From Phytophthora colocasiae (Eukaryota; Oomycota; Peronosporomycetes; Peronosporales; Peronosporaceae), in contig JAGKQI010000101.1 in the NCBI GenBank assembly GCA_018806915.1, positions 1,612,001 to 1,676,000 of the forward strand: a DNA stretch of 64,000 nt. The letters are read 5' to 3'. The translations under genes and the position numbers were made by a program. A model generated the notes under the pieces. That model saw nothing but the letters and a program-made list of their open reading frames with translations. It made no database searches and was not told where the DNA came from. Positions within the stretch are counted from its first letter, which is position 1; each line of letters begins with the position of its first letter. This document shows positions 34,814-45,051 of this stretch, in pieces.

Positions 34814-35448
34814 TTGTATGGTGTGGCGGAACATGTAAGCGTTTTTTTGCGCGCTAAACAATGTCCAGGGCGAGGTGGACGCCCAACAGTAGCTGGAGCA
34901 GCGCCAACTGCAGTCGCTTTCGTTTCGTTACCCGCACGGTCAACTAGCACGTCCCGTCAATACTGTTTCGGCGTTGAAGAGCGAAGACTCGGTGCACGCA
35001 AGTCCCATACTTGAAGTGATACGCGCATGGACATGTCTGGTTAGTCAAATCAACTGGCCATCCCGCTTTCCGGTTGGTCTTCGCTTTCCGGTTGGTCTTC
35101 GCTTTCCATCCGGGCAGTATGAATTCCAAGCTGAGCCGGCACTTGTATCGCTTCTTGGACTGTGATCGTAACGGCGTTGTACGATCTTGTCGGCTGTGTG
35201 TACCGCACGTGGGTGATGTCGGTGTCCGCGTCTAGAAGAAGGAAGTCGATGCTCATGCGGGGGATTATACTTTCCTGAAGCAGATGGTTCCTACAAAGAG
35301 CTGTCAATCGAGACACGTGTTGTTTGTAGAGGACTGCTGAGCTACTGAAGGGGCGGATGTCAATAGAGAATTGACGGCAGCATGCAGTAAGTTGTTGGAG
35401 AAGCTCCCCAACCTTTAGTAGGCGATGGGCGGTGTAGCCTCGCTTCAA
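34814..35448 (-). pseudogene. MULE transposase C-terminal part with SWIM finger
   Basis: The minus frame 35448-35050 (VGELLQQLTACCRQF...LCRNHLLQESIIPRMSIDFLLL) leads, after a frame change near 35100, into NQTCPCAYHFKYGTCVHRVF. This is a C-x-C-x(n)-C-x-H SWIM zinc finger, the usual end of oomycete MULE transposases. A Pro/Gly-rich tail follows (VGRPPRPGH). Three 18-bp tandem units (GCTTTCCGGTTGGTCTTC on the plus strand, about 35068-35110) interrupt the gene and expand the acidic text ESEDQP. Degenerate. Confidence 0.6.
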
Positions 35449-35459
35449 TACCTTGTTAA

Positions 35460-36360
35460 CCCTTCAACACTTACGGTTGTATATAACAACGTCGCTTTCA
35501 GCACCTTTTCATAACATGTTGTTAAATACAACATGTTAATGCCAGCACATTTCGTGCAGTCTCTGCCAATTTGCACGCGGGTAGGTCAAAGAGTTGCAAA
35601 AAACGGCTGGAGATGTGATGACTTACTGCAGCGACAGTGTTTTTGAGTTGCAAAGAACGGCTGGAGATGTGATGATTAACTGCAGCGACAGGGCCTTTCG
35701 TATGATATTGATTGCTTGAAGACGATGACTGGCTGAAAGCCAGTCAGTTTGAAACAGTTGAGACTTGGAGAGGAGATGGTTTTCCGACGTGAGACCCGAC
35801 TGGAGCCTGAAGTTTTCAAGGCACGACTTGAGGGGAGAAGCCCCGAAGAACGGCGTAGACTATTAACGGAGCATCGCGACTTTATAGATAGGGCGGAAGA
35901 GGGGGCGGAAGAGGGGACGACGAGGAAGAAGATGCGAAGGACGTGGTTGAAGACGCGGTGGAGTAGGCTATTTTTGTAGTGTGGCGCGTGTTTATATAGC
36001 GTGATGAGAGTAAGCGTAATGCATCTATTACGTGTCAACTGCAGCTCCGAATATAGTTTTGCTGCACGTTTATCTTCTGTGCAGCGATCTTCCACAGACA
36101 ATGCAGTTCCGGTAAAAGGGGCATTTTAGATGAAGTCAATAACAGCATGTTTGCTGGCAGGTCTGAAGCGTCGACGTCTTTTACAACATGTTCGACATAA
36201 TCGTGCGATAAACTTGTCTGTACACGGCCAACCAAATCTTTGTCCAGACGAACTTAAGGTGACCATACAAATATCAAGTATTGCCTGGCATTAACATGTT
36301 GTTAAAAACAAAATGTTCATGCCTTTATACGAGGCGAGAAATGGCGTGAGTGTTAGGGGG
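35460..36360. mobile_element. piggyBac-type non-autonomous element flanked by TTAA
   Basis: Flanked by TTAA on both sides (35456-35459 and 36361-36364). The ends are inverted repeats: left CCCTTCAACACTTACG, right (reverse-complemented) CCCCCTAACACTCACG, 12 of 16 identical. Both ends also carry the same subterminal palindromic block built on AACATGTTGTTAA and TTAATGCC (35513-35543 and 36289-36320). TTAA duplication with CCC-starting TIRs is the piggyBac hallmark. At 901 bp it is too short for a transposase. The inner 76-codon frame (35749-35979) resembles none. Confidence 0.75.
35591..35691. repeat. Two 47-bp direct repeats, 54-bp period
   Basis: GAGTTGCAAA(A/G)AACGGCTGG and the following bases to GCGACAG occur at 35591-35637 and 35645-35691 with only a few differences, inside the TTAA-flanked element. 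Confidence 0.85.
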
Positions 36361-36660
36361 TTAAACTGCTCAACGGGATCGGTTGTGGTAGCAAATCCAG
36401 GAGGAGTGTGGAAGCATTGCCACCGGTAGAAGCGCTCATTAAACCATACACGTGCGAACTACGCGTGGAATTAGCGTAGTTGCGGGTTAGCCTACCAGCT
36501 GCCACATGGCTCGTGCAAAGAAAAAAGTACATAGTCAGGTACTTGGGCATGCCTTTTGATCAAAGCTGGGTTTTATTTTTTATATTATAGAACCTTGTTA
36601 CGATCTGGATCGATGCCAATCCAATTTGCATTAGACATGCCACACGTCTACCCAAAAAAA

Positions 36661-37128
36661 GGTTGAGCCGCTTGCCCGCTTCTGGAATGAAGGGTATATA
36701 CTCCTCGACAACGTTCTCACGGACGAGATTATGAGTGATGTACTGAAAGAAGTTAAGAAGCTCGACTTCGTGGAGATTTTTGTCACGCTCTACCCTGAAG
36801 TGATGGATCAGTTCCGTGAGCAGGCCAAGATCGATTTTGGACACGTCGAACGTGATGCAGGACGTAAACGACACAGTAGTGGAGGTCATTTCAGACTACA
36901 CGCCAAAATGGAGCGCTGTGACCAAAACATGGCACTGCTTGAAGTCGCTTCCGGACGGCCAAACGCGCCAACTCCATCGCGACTTTCCTGTATTCGAGAC
37001 GACGGAAGCTGTAATCAAGCACGACTCGGTACAAGCGTCTGTCTTCATTGCTCTTGTAGATGACACGCGAATTCTCGCTCTTCCGGGGTGCTTCGGAGGG
37101 TATGCAATCAAGGACAAAGCTGAAACAC
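36661..37128 (+). pseudogene. 2OG-Fe(II) oxygenase-like fragment, copy 2 (truncated)
   Basis: Nearly identical to 33826-34291 (the 110-codon frame at 36731-37063 is the same as at 33895-34227). Only a few substitutions are seen, such as GCAGGG/GAAGGG and GACAGAGC/GACAAAGC. Similarity stops after AAAGCTGAAACA, before the second metal His block, so this copy lacks the C-terminal third. The offset between copies is 2836 bp. It shares the same internal frame break as copy 1, so the duplication copied an already broken gene. Confidence 0.7.
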
Positions 37129-37274
37129 TGTCGACGTCCTAGATCGCGCTTGCCTGTGCAAGTTTTGGACAAAGGTCGGATAGTGTATTTACGCACTGTT
37201 CGCTATCGAGATCCGCGGTGCATTGGACATCCAAGGAAGGAAAACGCTGGTTAACCGCAGCCGTAGCCGTACGG

Positions 37275-37869
37275 CAGTGCTCGGAAAATAAAATATAAAA
37301 TTGTATTGGATTCTGAGCGAAAAATAATCCATCATTGCCGTTCCGTGAAAACAATAATAAGTAATTCAATTATTGAAATAAATTGGTAGGGTCAAAGCGG
37401 TGTAGTGCAGTGGTTTGGGATGACCCTACCAATCCACTGCACAGGGTTGAAAAGCTGGTGGCTGCCACCGGGACTTTTGTCCTTGCTTACAGGTACTATC
37501 GCAAACAAAAATGAGCCGGCAACGGCAACACAGTCCAAGATAAGGTTTGTATACCCTGTCCCAGGCGCCTGCTTCCGAGTTGTCTTGCATTGCTTGCAGG
37601 AGAAGTGACCGTTGCCACAGTCCGTGAAGAAAAAGTTGGAAATTGCTCGAGAAGTCGACATGACACTTGGAAGAAGAGAAAATGACCGATATCATAGCAC
37701 TTTTGAGTATGCTGGTGAGCTATTGAGTGCATTTAGTATTGTAAAAAGTCAATATAATTATTACTGGCACAATTGCATATTTTACGGAAAGTACTCCTTA
37801 CCAATAATCCATAATTCCGTCAATACAATTGCACAATAACTATATTATAATTATTTTTTCCGAGCTCTG
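37275..37869. mobile_element. hAT deletion derivative with 8-bp target-site duplication
   Basis: Left end CAGTGCTCGGAAAA, right end (reverse-complemented) CAGAGCTCGGAAAA. Immediately outside both is the same 8-mer CCGTACGG (37267-37274 and 37870-37877). CAG-starting TIRs and an 8-bp duplication with central TA define hAT, and the nnnTAnnn form fits the Buster group. Inside, the minus strand from the ATG at 37661 encodes a BED-like finger start (FFTDCGNGHFSCKQCKTTRK, then GTGYTNLIL) and then loses similarity. The 595-bp element therefore keeps the transposase N-terminus but not the catalytic part. Confidence 0.8.
37384..37450. repeat. Interleaved inverted repeats inside the hAT derivative
   Basis: GGTAGGGTCA and its complement TGACCCTACC, and GTGCAGTGG with CCACTGCAC, occur within about 65 bp (37384-37446), allowing alternative hairpins. 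They may be subterminal transposase sites or a scar of the internal deletion. Confidence 0.6.
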
Positions 37870-38435
37870 CCGTACGGGTATGCGTGCCGGGCACCCCAAG
37901 AACATTGGGCAATGGAGTAGCTTCTTTGAGTAAATTACCATAAAAGGAACACGCAACATTTTCATGGTCACACCGTTTTGCCCTCGAGGTTACGTTCAGA
38001 TCCATGCATTTTCTCAACTATCTGTGTTGTACAAGTTGTTCCATACGATACCCGAAAACGATTCCTTACCGCAAATACACTTCAATAATTTTGATACGAG
38101 GCAAAATGTTGAGTTGAAGTACCAGTTCATGCAAGTTTAGTTTTAAGCTCAGTTTTGAATGTAGAACCGTTTTACTGGTAATACATGAGCACGGAACACG
38201 CTTCAAATGAACTCCCTTGTTGTGCACTGGGCTGCGAGGGTCAGCTATCATTTAGACATCACTGAACATCAACTTCAACTACGTCTTCTGATGGACTCAC
38301 TTAGTTAGCTCCATGGGTTCGTAGGTTTTGGTGTGGGTTGTGCCCTTAAATCATTCAAAACAAGCGTGTGCGTCCTCTTCTACCATCGAGGCTGCGCCCA
38401 TTATTTAAACTTACAGCATGTAACGGGGTTACATT
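37870..38435. other. Spacer, nothing recognised
   Basis: AT-rich sequence between the hAT derivative and a cluster of small palindromes. Short frames lack support. Confidence 0.5.
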
Positions 38436-38689
38436 GAAGAGTGACCTTTGTCACTCTTCCGAAGTGGATACATTTGGTGTGTCACACATCATGGTGACAC
38501 GTGCTCCGCACCTTCTATTTAGGTTTCACTATAGATATCTTTTAGTTTGTATTGCAGGCAAATCTAACAAGAATCTATAAATAATAAATTATAGATAATA
38601 AAGTTTAGGTAGACTACGGAGTGAACTGCCGTTCACTAGGAGTTTGTATTCTCCAAGCTTTCGAAGGGCTGTGTGACCCCGTCACACAG
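38436..38689. repeat. Cluster of four short perfect hairpins
   Basis: GAAGAGTGAC-CTTT-GTCACTCTTC (38436-38459), GTGTCAC-8 nt-GTGACAC (38479-38500), AGTGAAC-TGCC-GTTCACT (38620-38637) and CTGTGTGAC-CCC-GTCACACAG (38669-38689). Three of the four share GTGAC/GTCAC in the stem. The surrounding frames (38368-38580, 38621-38938) are not convincing genes. Confidence 0.8.
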
Positions 38690-39011
38690 AAGCGTATACC
38701 AGAATTTTCATGTTACTCTTCGGGAGCCGTCAATATTTCAACTTTTTGTGGTCTGGTTTGTAAGGGTACTGCATTGCTACCAGTAAACAAATGTGCCAGC
38801 TTTGATACGTTTGGGGCTGCGAGAAAAGTTGATGCTTGCTTTGAAAAAGGACAAATTCACATGATGCAGTCAAAGGACGAACTTCTGGATATTCTGTGTT
38901 GCTCTGAAGACCAGAACCAGCTATTACTGACTGGATAATAACCATTATATTCAAATAGGCTGATAGGAGAAAATCGACAAGAACTTAAATGTATTAAGCA
39001 ACTATGAACGT

Positions 39012-40020
39012 TTACTTGTGATTTCCTCTCTTCGCGGCGAGCGCCTTCTCCATCTTCTGGTTCTTCTTTCGCTTCTTGTCCGCCTTGGCTGCAGCTCCCG
39101 CGCGCGCTTTCTCGGACTTTTCGTCTAGCTTCAGTTCGGACAGGAACTTTTTCTGGACCTGTTCGAAGTTGTCTGGGTTGTAGCTTCCCTCTTCCATGGT
39201 GCAGTACGCCGATAGCAGAGACTCCCACGCCTTTCGTGACCATTGCTTGGATCCTGAAGCAACCTTAGTCATGTAGCGGAAAGACTCGATACGATCCGTT
39301 GCGCACACGATGATACCTCCCTTAAGATGCCTCCCCATCTATCCTCGGCAGCGGTCTCAGGCTGGTAGGCGTGCAGGACGGAGTGAATGACCAGATTATA
39401 CAGGCACACGACCTCACCAAGTCTCTGGATGAGAACTCCAGTGTATGTGTGTTCAGCACCCGGTTGATGGAGTTCCTTGTTGCCGTAGTTGAACTGGATC
39501 TTTTTCACTGAATCCTTCGGGAATAATACCCACACGTTAAAACAGTGGCGGGCGCACGGCGGGATGTAGGACACGACCCGTCCGTGGTCAACGTGGACTG
39601 CAGACTCGCGATTTCCGACCTGTAGCCAGTACTCGTACTTCCACACGTAGGCTTGGTCTCGTGGAAAGCGAAGCTTGGTGTAATAAGTCGGAAGCTCAAC
39701 AGCGCACTGGTCTGGAGGCAGAAGACGCCCGCTTTGTTGGCCTTCTTAGCACCATTGTGGACCACCTCGGAGATACTGCTCTCCTCCATGCCCTCCAGCC
39801 AGTGCGCGGAGTGCAGTGGCATCTGTACGTGACCATGGACTCCTGCCACGACATTGCATGCATCTCAAAACAGAAGCGCTGGTGCATCCGTGGAAATGAC
39901 CTTCTCCCACAAGAAAGGGCCGGAGACGTAGCGTTCCTTGCCATACTGAAGATTTGTCTTGATCCGGGGGAGGTCGTAGCCCGTGTTGCCGCAATCTCCG
40001 TCGGCCACCGAGCGTCGTGA
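39012..40020 (-). pseudogene. JmjC-like (Fe(II)/2OG) gene, decayed
   Basis: Minus-strand frames read as one protein: FLWEKVISTDAPALLF (39865-40152), HGHVQMPLHSAHWLEGMEE (39505-39849), then ESAVHVDHGRVVSYIPPCAR with NVWVLFPKDSVKKIQF (39269-39646), IQRLGEVVCLYNLVIHSVLH, and a Lys-rich tail (39012-39338). HVD at about 39595-39587, the W-x-LFP strand and GEVV...HSVL resemble the metal site and second-His strand of JmjC/cupin-type oxygenases. At least three frame changes and a stop make it a pseudogene. Assignment is by motif layout only. An alternative is an unrelated transposon-associated gene. Confidence 0.4.
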
Positions 40021-40091
40021 AGAAGGGGTCGCCGCTTGTTTTGAGTTGTAGAGAAAAGGTGGAGCAGCTGACCCAATTAATTCTAAACTTA

Positions 40092-41825
40092 CTGTAAAAC
40101 ATTTGTGCATGCTGGTTGCATACAAATGAAAAAACTCATGATTTGTAGTCAACCTTTTTTCTACTCAAATGCAATATGCAAATCTCGCCGCAGATCCATT
40201 GCTACTTATCGTCTGCCTCGTCAATGAACTGATTGACAACATCGTCAAATTCGCTGACAGTCTCTTCAATCAGTTAAGTCGCTCCAGCGCCTCCACAAGT
40301 TGGTTTTCGTGCTCGATATCTTTACTTACCGCAAATTGGCGTTTAAACCCGCTTTGTATCGCTGAGGCACCGAGATCCTTCCAAGCTGCAGTAGCCCAGT
40401 AGATAGCGTCGCCGCTAGAGGCAGAACTAAGCTGAAACTTGTCACTAGTATTACCTTGGCGAAAGCTTTGCAGATGCTCGGACAGGTGCTGAACCCAGCG
40501 CTTTCGAAGGAGTTCTTTAAAAGGTCGAAACCACGAAATGTCAGCTGGTTGACACACGGAGGTCAGGTCAGGTGGAACTTTAAGTAGATTCGCATTTAGC
40601 AACTCTGCATGCTCTAAGACTTCGTCAGTTCAATGAGCTGAAAAGTCATCCCACATTAAAAGTACCGGTTTTGGCTCATCTCTATTTGCAAAGTGATAGT
40701 CCAGAAAAGCGACAGATAACCCCGAGTTAAACCACGCAGAGCTGTTGCCGTTGATTTGCACGTCAATATTTTTCTGAATCGCCTGCATAGTTTTCCACTC
40801 CGAAGCCATGTTGCGCTACATAGTTATACACACCCTTCTTTGCATCGCGCGATGGTTCAGTCTTAACCTAAAAAAAGGATCATACTGCTTTCCAGTGGAA
40901 TCTGCCCAAAACATCCCTGTCAGGCGTTCTTTGTCATTTCCACCACACCTGACCCAAACTGTGTTCACGCCTTTTTTTGTCCACCGTCTGCTTGGGCAGA
41001 TACTCAAGCAAGTGTCCCTTTCGTCTGCGTTGTAGAACTTATCCACACCAAGCTCGTTCTTTGCTTTCTTCACATCCTGCCAAAACTTCAAGGCCGCTTC
41101 ATCCATGGCAGCAGGGGTTTTCTGGCCTTTGACGAGTTTTTGTTCTTAAAGACAAGCCATGACGAGACAGAAACCCCTTCTGCCAGCACCAGCTCCCAGA
41201 GAAAACACCATCTGAAACACCTTCGTCACTGGCGACTTGCTGGGCTTGAAATTGAAGCATTAGACGGGCCACAGGAACACCCTCGCCGCGTAGCAAACTA
41301 ATCCACTAAATAATGCCTACTTTACCTTCCTTGCTAATTGTTGTTGCTGTTTCCTGGTGCTCTGTAAGACTTTAAATTGGCGGTAGCAGAGGATATAACC
41401 ATGGCCTCAATGTGTGCGTTTCCGCTTAGACACTTGTTTGGTGGGGATAAGGTGGCTGTAGAACTTGTTGAGGGTAGCATTCATGTCGTCATTGTTGTCA
41501 CGAAGGAAATTTATTATGTCCAGCTTTTTAGAGTAGCTCTCACAGTCGCGTGTGTACCCGTTCGGCTTCCGACCGGCGCCTCCAGGAGCGCGGTTACGTC
41601 CTCTTGCCATGCTGTGCTTCCAGGAGATGCGAACGTCTGGACGTCTGATTGCTAGTAGTTTCACCACGGCTTTATCCTGTGCATAAATGGTAGAATGGGT
41701 AAATTAGGTAGGTCCGTATGGACAAATGGTGATCAGTAAGGTTTTTTCAAATAGCTACATCACTGTGATTCGCTAATTTTAGCGTCCGGATGGACAAAAG
41801 GTCCGCATGTACAAATGTTTTACAG
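40092..41825 (-). mobile_element. pogo-like (Tc1/mariner superfamily) element, complete ends
   Basis: Inverted terminal repeats CTGTAAAACATTTGT continuing to CATGC (40092-40112 and 41805-41825, 20 of 21 identical) are flanked by TA on both sides (40090-40091, 41826-41827). The right end has several subterminal GTCCG(T/G)ATGGACAAA-type repeats (41715-41815). Element length is 1734 bp, with a broken DDE_1 transposase on the minus strand. Confidence 0.85.
40270..41667 (-). pseudogene. pogo/Tigger-like DDE transposase, broken
   Basis: In minus-strand order: N-terminal HTH region (41667-41407), a second DNA-binding segment ending WQKGFLSRHGLSLRTKTRQ (41296-41099), then the catalytic domain. First Asp block FYNADE, then RWTKKGVNTVWVRCGGNDKE and GMFWADSTGKQ (41106-40816). 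Second Asp block LLMWDDFSAH (about 40632-40655). Third block PPDLTSVCQPADISW (40602-40560). A stop after SAH and several frame changes inactivate it. CENP-B/pogo-type domain order is clear. Confidence 0.8.
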
Positions 41826-41902
41826 TATTGGTAGATAAACAACCAATCAAAACTTCCCTGTTGTCGACACGGCCACATTACCTGTCCTTTTACGTACCAG
41901 TG

Positions 41903-42192
41903 CTAGTGAGTGGAATGCGGTGATGTGTTCCAAAAGAACAGTTTTTTTTTTGCTATTTCCTCATGTCCATTGCGCTGGGCCCCAGTTGCTTGCTCACTCA
42001 AAGCTGGTATAGTGGCCGGATTCGTGAGCAGATCCTGGTAGCCGAGAGTCGGTGCAGATCGACCAGCTGGAAGCGACGATGGTTGGTCATCTGCGCCAGG
42101 TGCGCCAACACCGCATCCTTCCATCGCTGAAAGTCGTTCGGGTTGCCGTTGAACTTTAGTTCCGAAAAGTCTGCCTTGTTGTCCTTGGCCAT
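41903..42192 (-). pseudogene. Ty1/copia gag N-terminal fragment
   Basis: From the ATG at 42192 the minus frame reads MAKDNKADFSELKFNGNPND then FQRWKDAVLAHLAQMTNHRR, the gag start pattern (KFNG...F..WK..V..HL). It changes frame near 42090 and fades out by 41903. The open frame extends upstream without ATG to 42381. No LTR boundary identified. Confidence 0.5.
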
Positions 42193-42666
42193 CTTCAATA
42201 CTTGAAATGTTAAACCCAAAGAAAACTTGTAGTTTAAATTCAATATATTATTCTCTACTTGATTGCCTTCTAATAGACTGAAGAAGAAGTGATCTCCTTT
42301 CGCCGGTTCGACCATCATCGCACAAGTGAATTCTTGCCGTCGGCAGAAGTGCCGACAGCATTGATTGGCAGTTACAGACACCAGTATTCACTTAACTTTA
42401 ATACACTCTGCGACAAACGTTTTCATGCACCCCAGTTTGAATCTGTAGCTCAGTCAATTTGTTTAGTTACGCTATGCTATTTAAGTGTTTCCTGTTACTG
42501 CAACCGACTCTGCACTTGTGCTAACGAGCTAGATTTTGCTGTCACTCATGGGGATCCAATACAAGTTAGTACATTTACCACTGCGACAAAATTATCATGC
42601 ACTAATCCACATACCAAAAATCCATATGTTTAGAATGATGGTAATTCCTAGTAGTGCTTCAAGCGG

Positions 42667-43276
42667 CTAGGGGTCTGAATCCACTAACTTCTTAAGTATT
42701 TTGTGACCGACGAAGAACCTCTGGTATCTATCTGAACCATCGAGGTTCCATTTTTGTTTTGTCCGAAAATTTGAATCATTACTGGGGTAGTATAGCCACG
42801 TCTCAGCAAACTCCAAACGGGCTCGCTTGTGCTCTGGTGGCAGGTCTAGTGTATTGTCCATTTTGGTATACTGCAGCCAGTGGTCGTTAGCGGCTGGTCA
42901 GTAGGTCTGATGCTCTTCATGTGTGTGACGAGCTCGGTTGAGAAAGGAATCAGCGCAGGTGTACCAGTCGCGCGGGCCAGCGTCTTCTCGGAGCCATTGG
43001 AGAAGACATTCTCCTTCTCCTTTACCCAATCGCTAGCTGTACGCCGAGAACACCAAATTTACGTGAGGCCGCTTCTAGACTTGGCTATTCAGTATCGAGT
43101 GCTGTCAAAACCTGTCGTTTCAACTTAACCGAGTAGTGTTTCCTGCTTGCTGTGTCATCATGCGAGGTGGAGGCAGCCACGACAGCTTCGACGTCCTCGG
43201 AAGCGTCCTCCCTGAAAGGGTTCTGTCGTGTTAGGAGAGGGGGGGAATTAGCAAGTGGTAGGCTGAGAATTAACAA
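42667..43276 (-). pseudogene. mariner-like transposase fragment
   Basis: The minus frame MDNTLDLPPEHKRARLEFAE, then KQKWNLDGSDRYQRF, aligns with the mariner-like text of the element at 43456-44612 (TKMDNTLPLSADDKVAR, FSDEKKWNLDGPDGFQTYW). The first catalytic Asp block is altered (FRTKQK instead of FSDEKK). Upstream, RKHYSVKLKRQVLTALDTE (43276-43085) looks like a psq/HTH start. Fragmentary, with no ends found. Confidence 0.55.
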
Positions 43277-43455
43277 ACATACGGCATCATCCTATTGGTG
43301 GATTTTTCTCTATCTCCTAATTTGAATTGGTCAAAAATCGAACATAGACAAAGCAAGTGGCAGTTGTTTTGCACGGACGGTCCGTCCGATAAATTCCGTC
43401 CGCTTCTGTACGCCGCAAGCCTCTGTCTCCACTGGCCATTTTAACAATAGATAAA

Positions 43456-44612
43456 CAGTCCGCCAGGTTTATATGACTACCCGCATTTTAGGGCGCCTCG
43501 CCGTCAATTTTGGGAGTTGAGCGGCGCGATTTAGATATGTTATTTGTATCGTTAAAGCGCGTTTAAGAATTGTTTTAACACGCGGTATATCCTCCTTTAA
43601 GACACGGTTATTATACAAGTGACCATATTTCCCGGTGCGCCCATTATTAAGACCGGGATGACCCAATACAAAAAGCAAGATAAGCAGTTAAAATGGCTCC
43701 ACCAATAATTGGAGCGCTCTCCCCTCACTGTGCAATTCACTACAATGGGGAGGAGGGAGGGGGGCAGCATTATCCGACGGAGAGAAGGGTAGAATCAAGG
43801 GACTGTACGAGGCTGGTTTCGGCGAGCGTGAGATCAAGCGCTATGTGGGTCCCGCACGTGGGGCTGTACATCGGGTGCTTATTGGAGTCGCCAAAGAGCG
43901 AAAAAAAAGCCGGATCCAGCTGCGGTACTGACTGAGCGGCAGACACGCTTACTGTTGCGGACAGCGGTCAAGGGTGACTTCTCTGGGCGGCAGCTCAAGA
44001 GCGAGCTTAGTTTGTCGGCATTGGTGCGCTCAATTCAGCGCGTGCTTGCCGATGTCGACTGGCTAATTTACACAAAAATGGACAATACTCTGCCGCTCTC
44101 AGCGGACGACAAGGTCGCGCGGAAGGAGTAGGCGTGGGCAAGGATATTCAACACGGATAGCTGCGGGCCCTGGGACTCCATCATCTTCTCTGACGAGAAG
44201 AAGTGGAATCTTGATGGGCCCGACGGCTTCCAGACTTACTGGCGGGACATTCGCCGGCCACCTCGGCAGGCAAAGCGTCGGTGGCGGATCGGTAATGATG
44301 TGGGTGGGCTTCAGCGCCGTCGGCAAAACGAAGCTTGCGGTGCTGCATGGCCAGTAGAACTCGGACGACTATGTGTAGGAGACAAAATAGACGACTAAGC
44401 GGAGCCATTTTAACTGCTTATTTTGTTTTTTGTATTGGGTCAGGCCGGTCGCGCACTGGTACTAACCCTGTCTTAAAATGGGATATCCCGCGTGTTAAAA
44501 CAACTCTCAAACGCGCTTAACGACACATACAGTATATGGCGCCGCTCAGCTCCCAAAATTGACGGAGCGGCGCCCTAAAATGTGGGTGGTCATATAAACC
44601 TGGCGCGGACTG
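43456..44612 (+). mobile_element. mariner-like element with about 210-250-bp inverted repeats
   Basis: The ends start CAGTCCGC...CAGGTTTATATGAC and stay complementary, with indels, through AAGCAGTTAAAATGG: left arm about 43456-43704, right arm about 44402-44612. TA follows the right end; the left neighbour is AA, one base off a TA duplication. Inside, the plus strand encodes LTERQTRLLLRTAVKGDFSG, IYTKMDNTLPLSADDKVAR and a first catalytic block IIFSDEKKWNLDGPDGFQTY. The rest of the DDE domain is missing and stops occur, so this is a deletion derivative. Confidence 0.8.
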
Positions 44613-44807
44613 TAATCCCGCAGACTACGTCGTGAATCAACGGAAGAGTCTTCTCGTTGAAGGAGACCATCTATCTCGACTGCATTGGGTACATGTAGAT
44701 GCATTGGCAATGTCTGCGAAAAGATCCTAGCCCCGCTTCGGTCTCCAAGACATTGCAGTATAGAATGAGAAGTGTCTGCCTTTTTTTCTACCTCGAGTGT
44801 TTGAACG

Positions 44808-45051
44808 TGTTGCGGGGAACTTGGTCGCGTGTAGAAGGAAGTAGGGTAGAAGAGAGAAAAAGAAGAAGTAAGATTAATGTTTAAGAAAGTAGATAGCTAC
44901 TCACTAGAAATTAGTATGCGGCATTCAGAAACGTAGTCTAGAATTGCCGCTACCATTCATCGTTCTGATGTTACAGACATTTTAGTACATTATTTATTAG
45001 AGTCAAAAGTACCGTGTCTCTTCATTATTAGTTTATAGAGGACACGGTGTA
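44808..45051 (-). repeat. copia LTR copy A
   Basis: A 244-bp segment from TGTTGCGGGGAACTT to GGACACGGTGTA recurs, split, at 50859-51000 plus 52043-52127. In minus orientation the end ...GCAACA abuts a gag ATG at the other copy, so this is an LTR read on the minus strand. Copy A has about 14 bp that copy B lacks. No 5-bp target duplication pairs the two copies' outer flanks. Confidence 0.7.

Noticed and set aside
37264..37880. Tc1/mariner element with TA duplication and CCGTACGGCAG ends
   Set aside because: The 8-mer CCGTACGG is better explained as a palindromic hAT target duplication; the CAG ends and the BED-finger ORF agree with hAT.
38621..38938. 105-codon plus-strand ORF
   Set aside because: It runs through hairpins, begins with a non-ATG or poor context and has no family signal.
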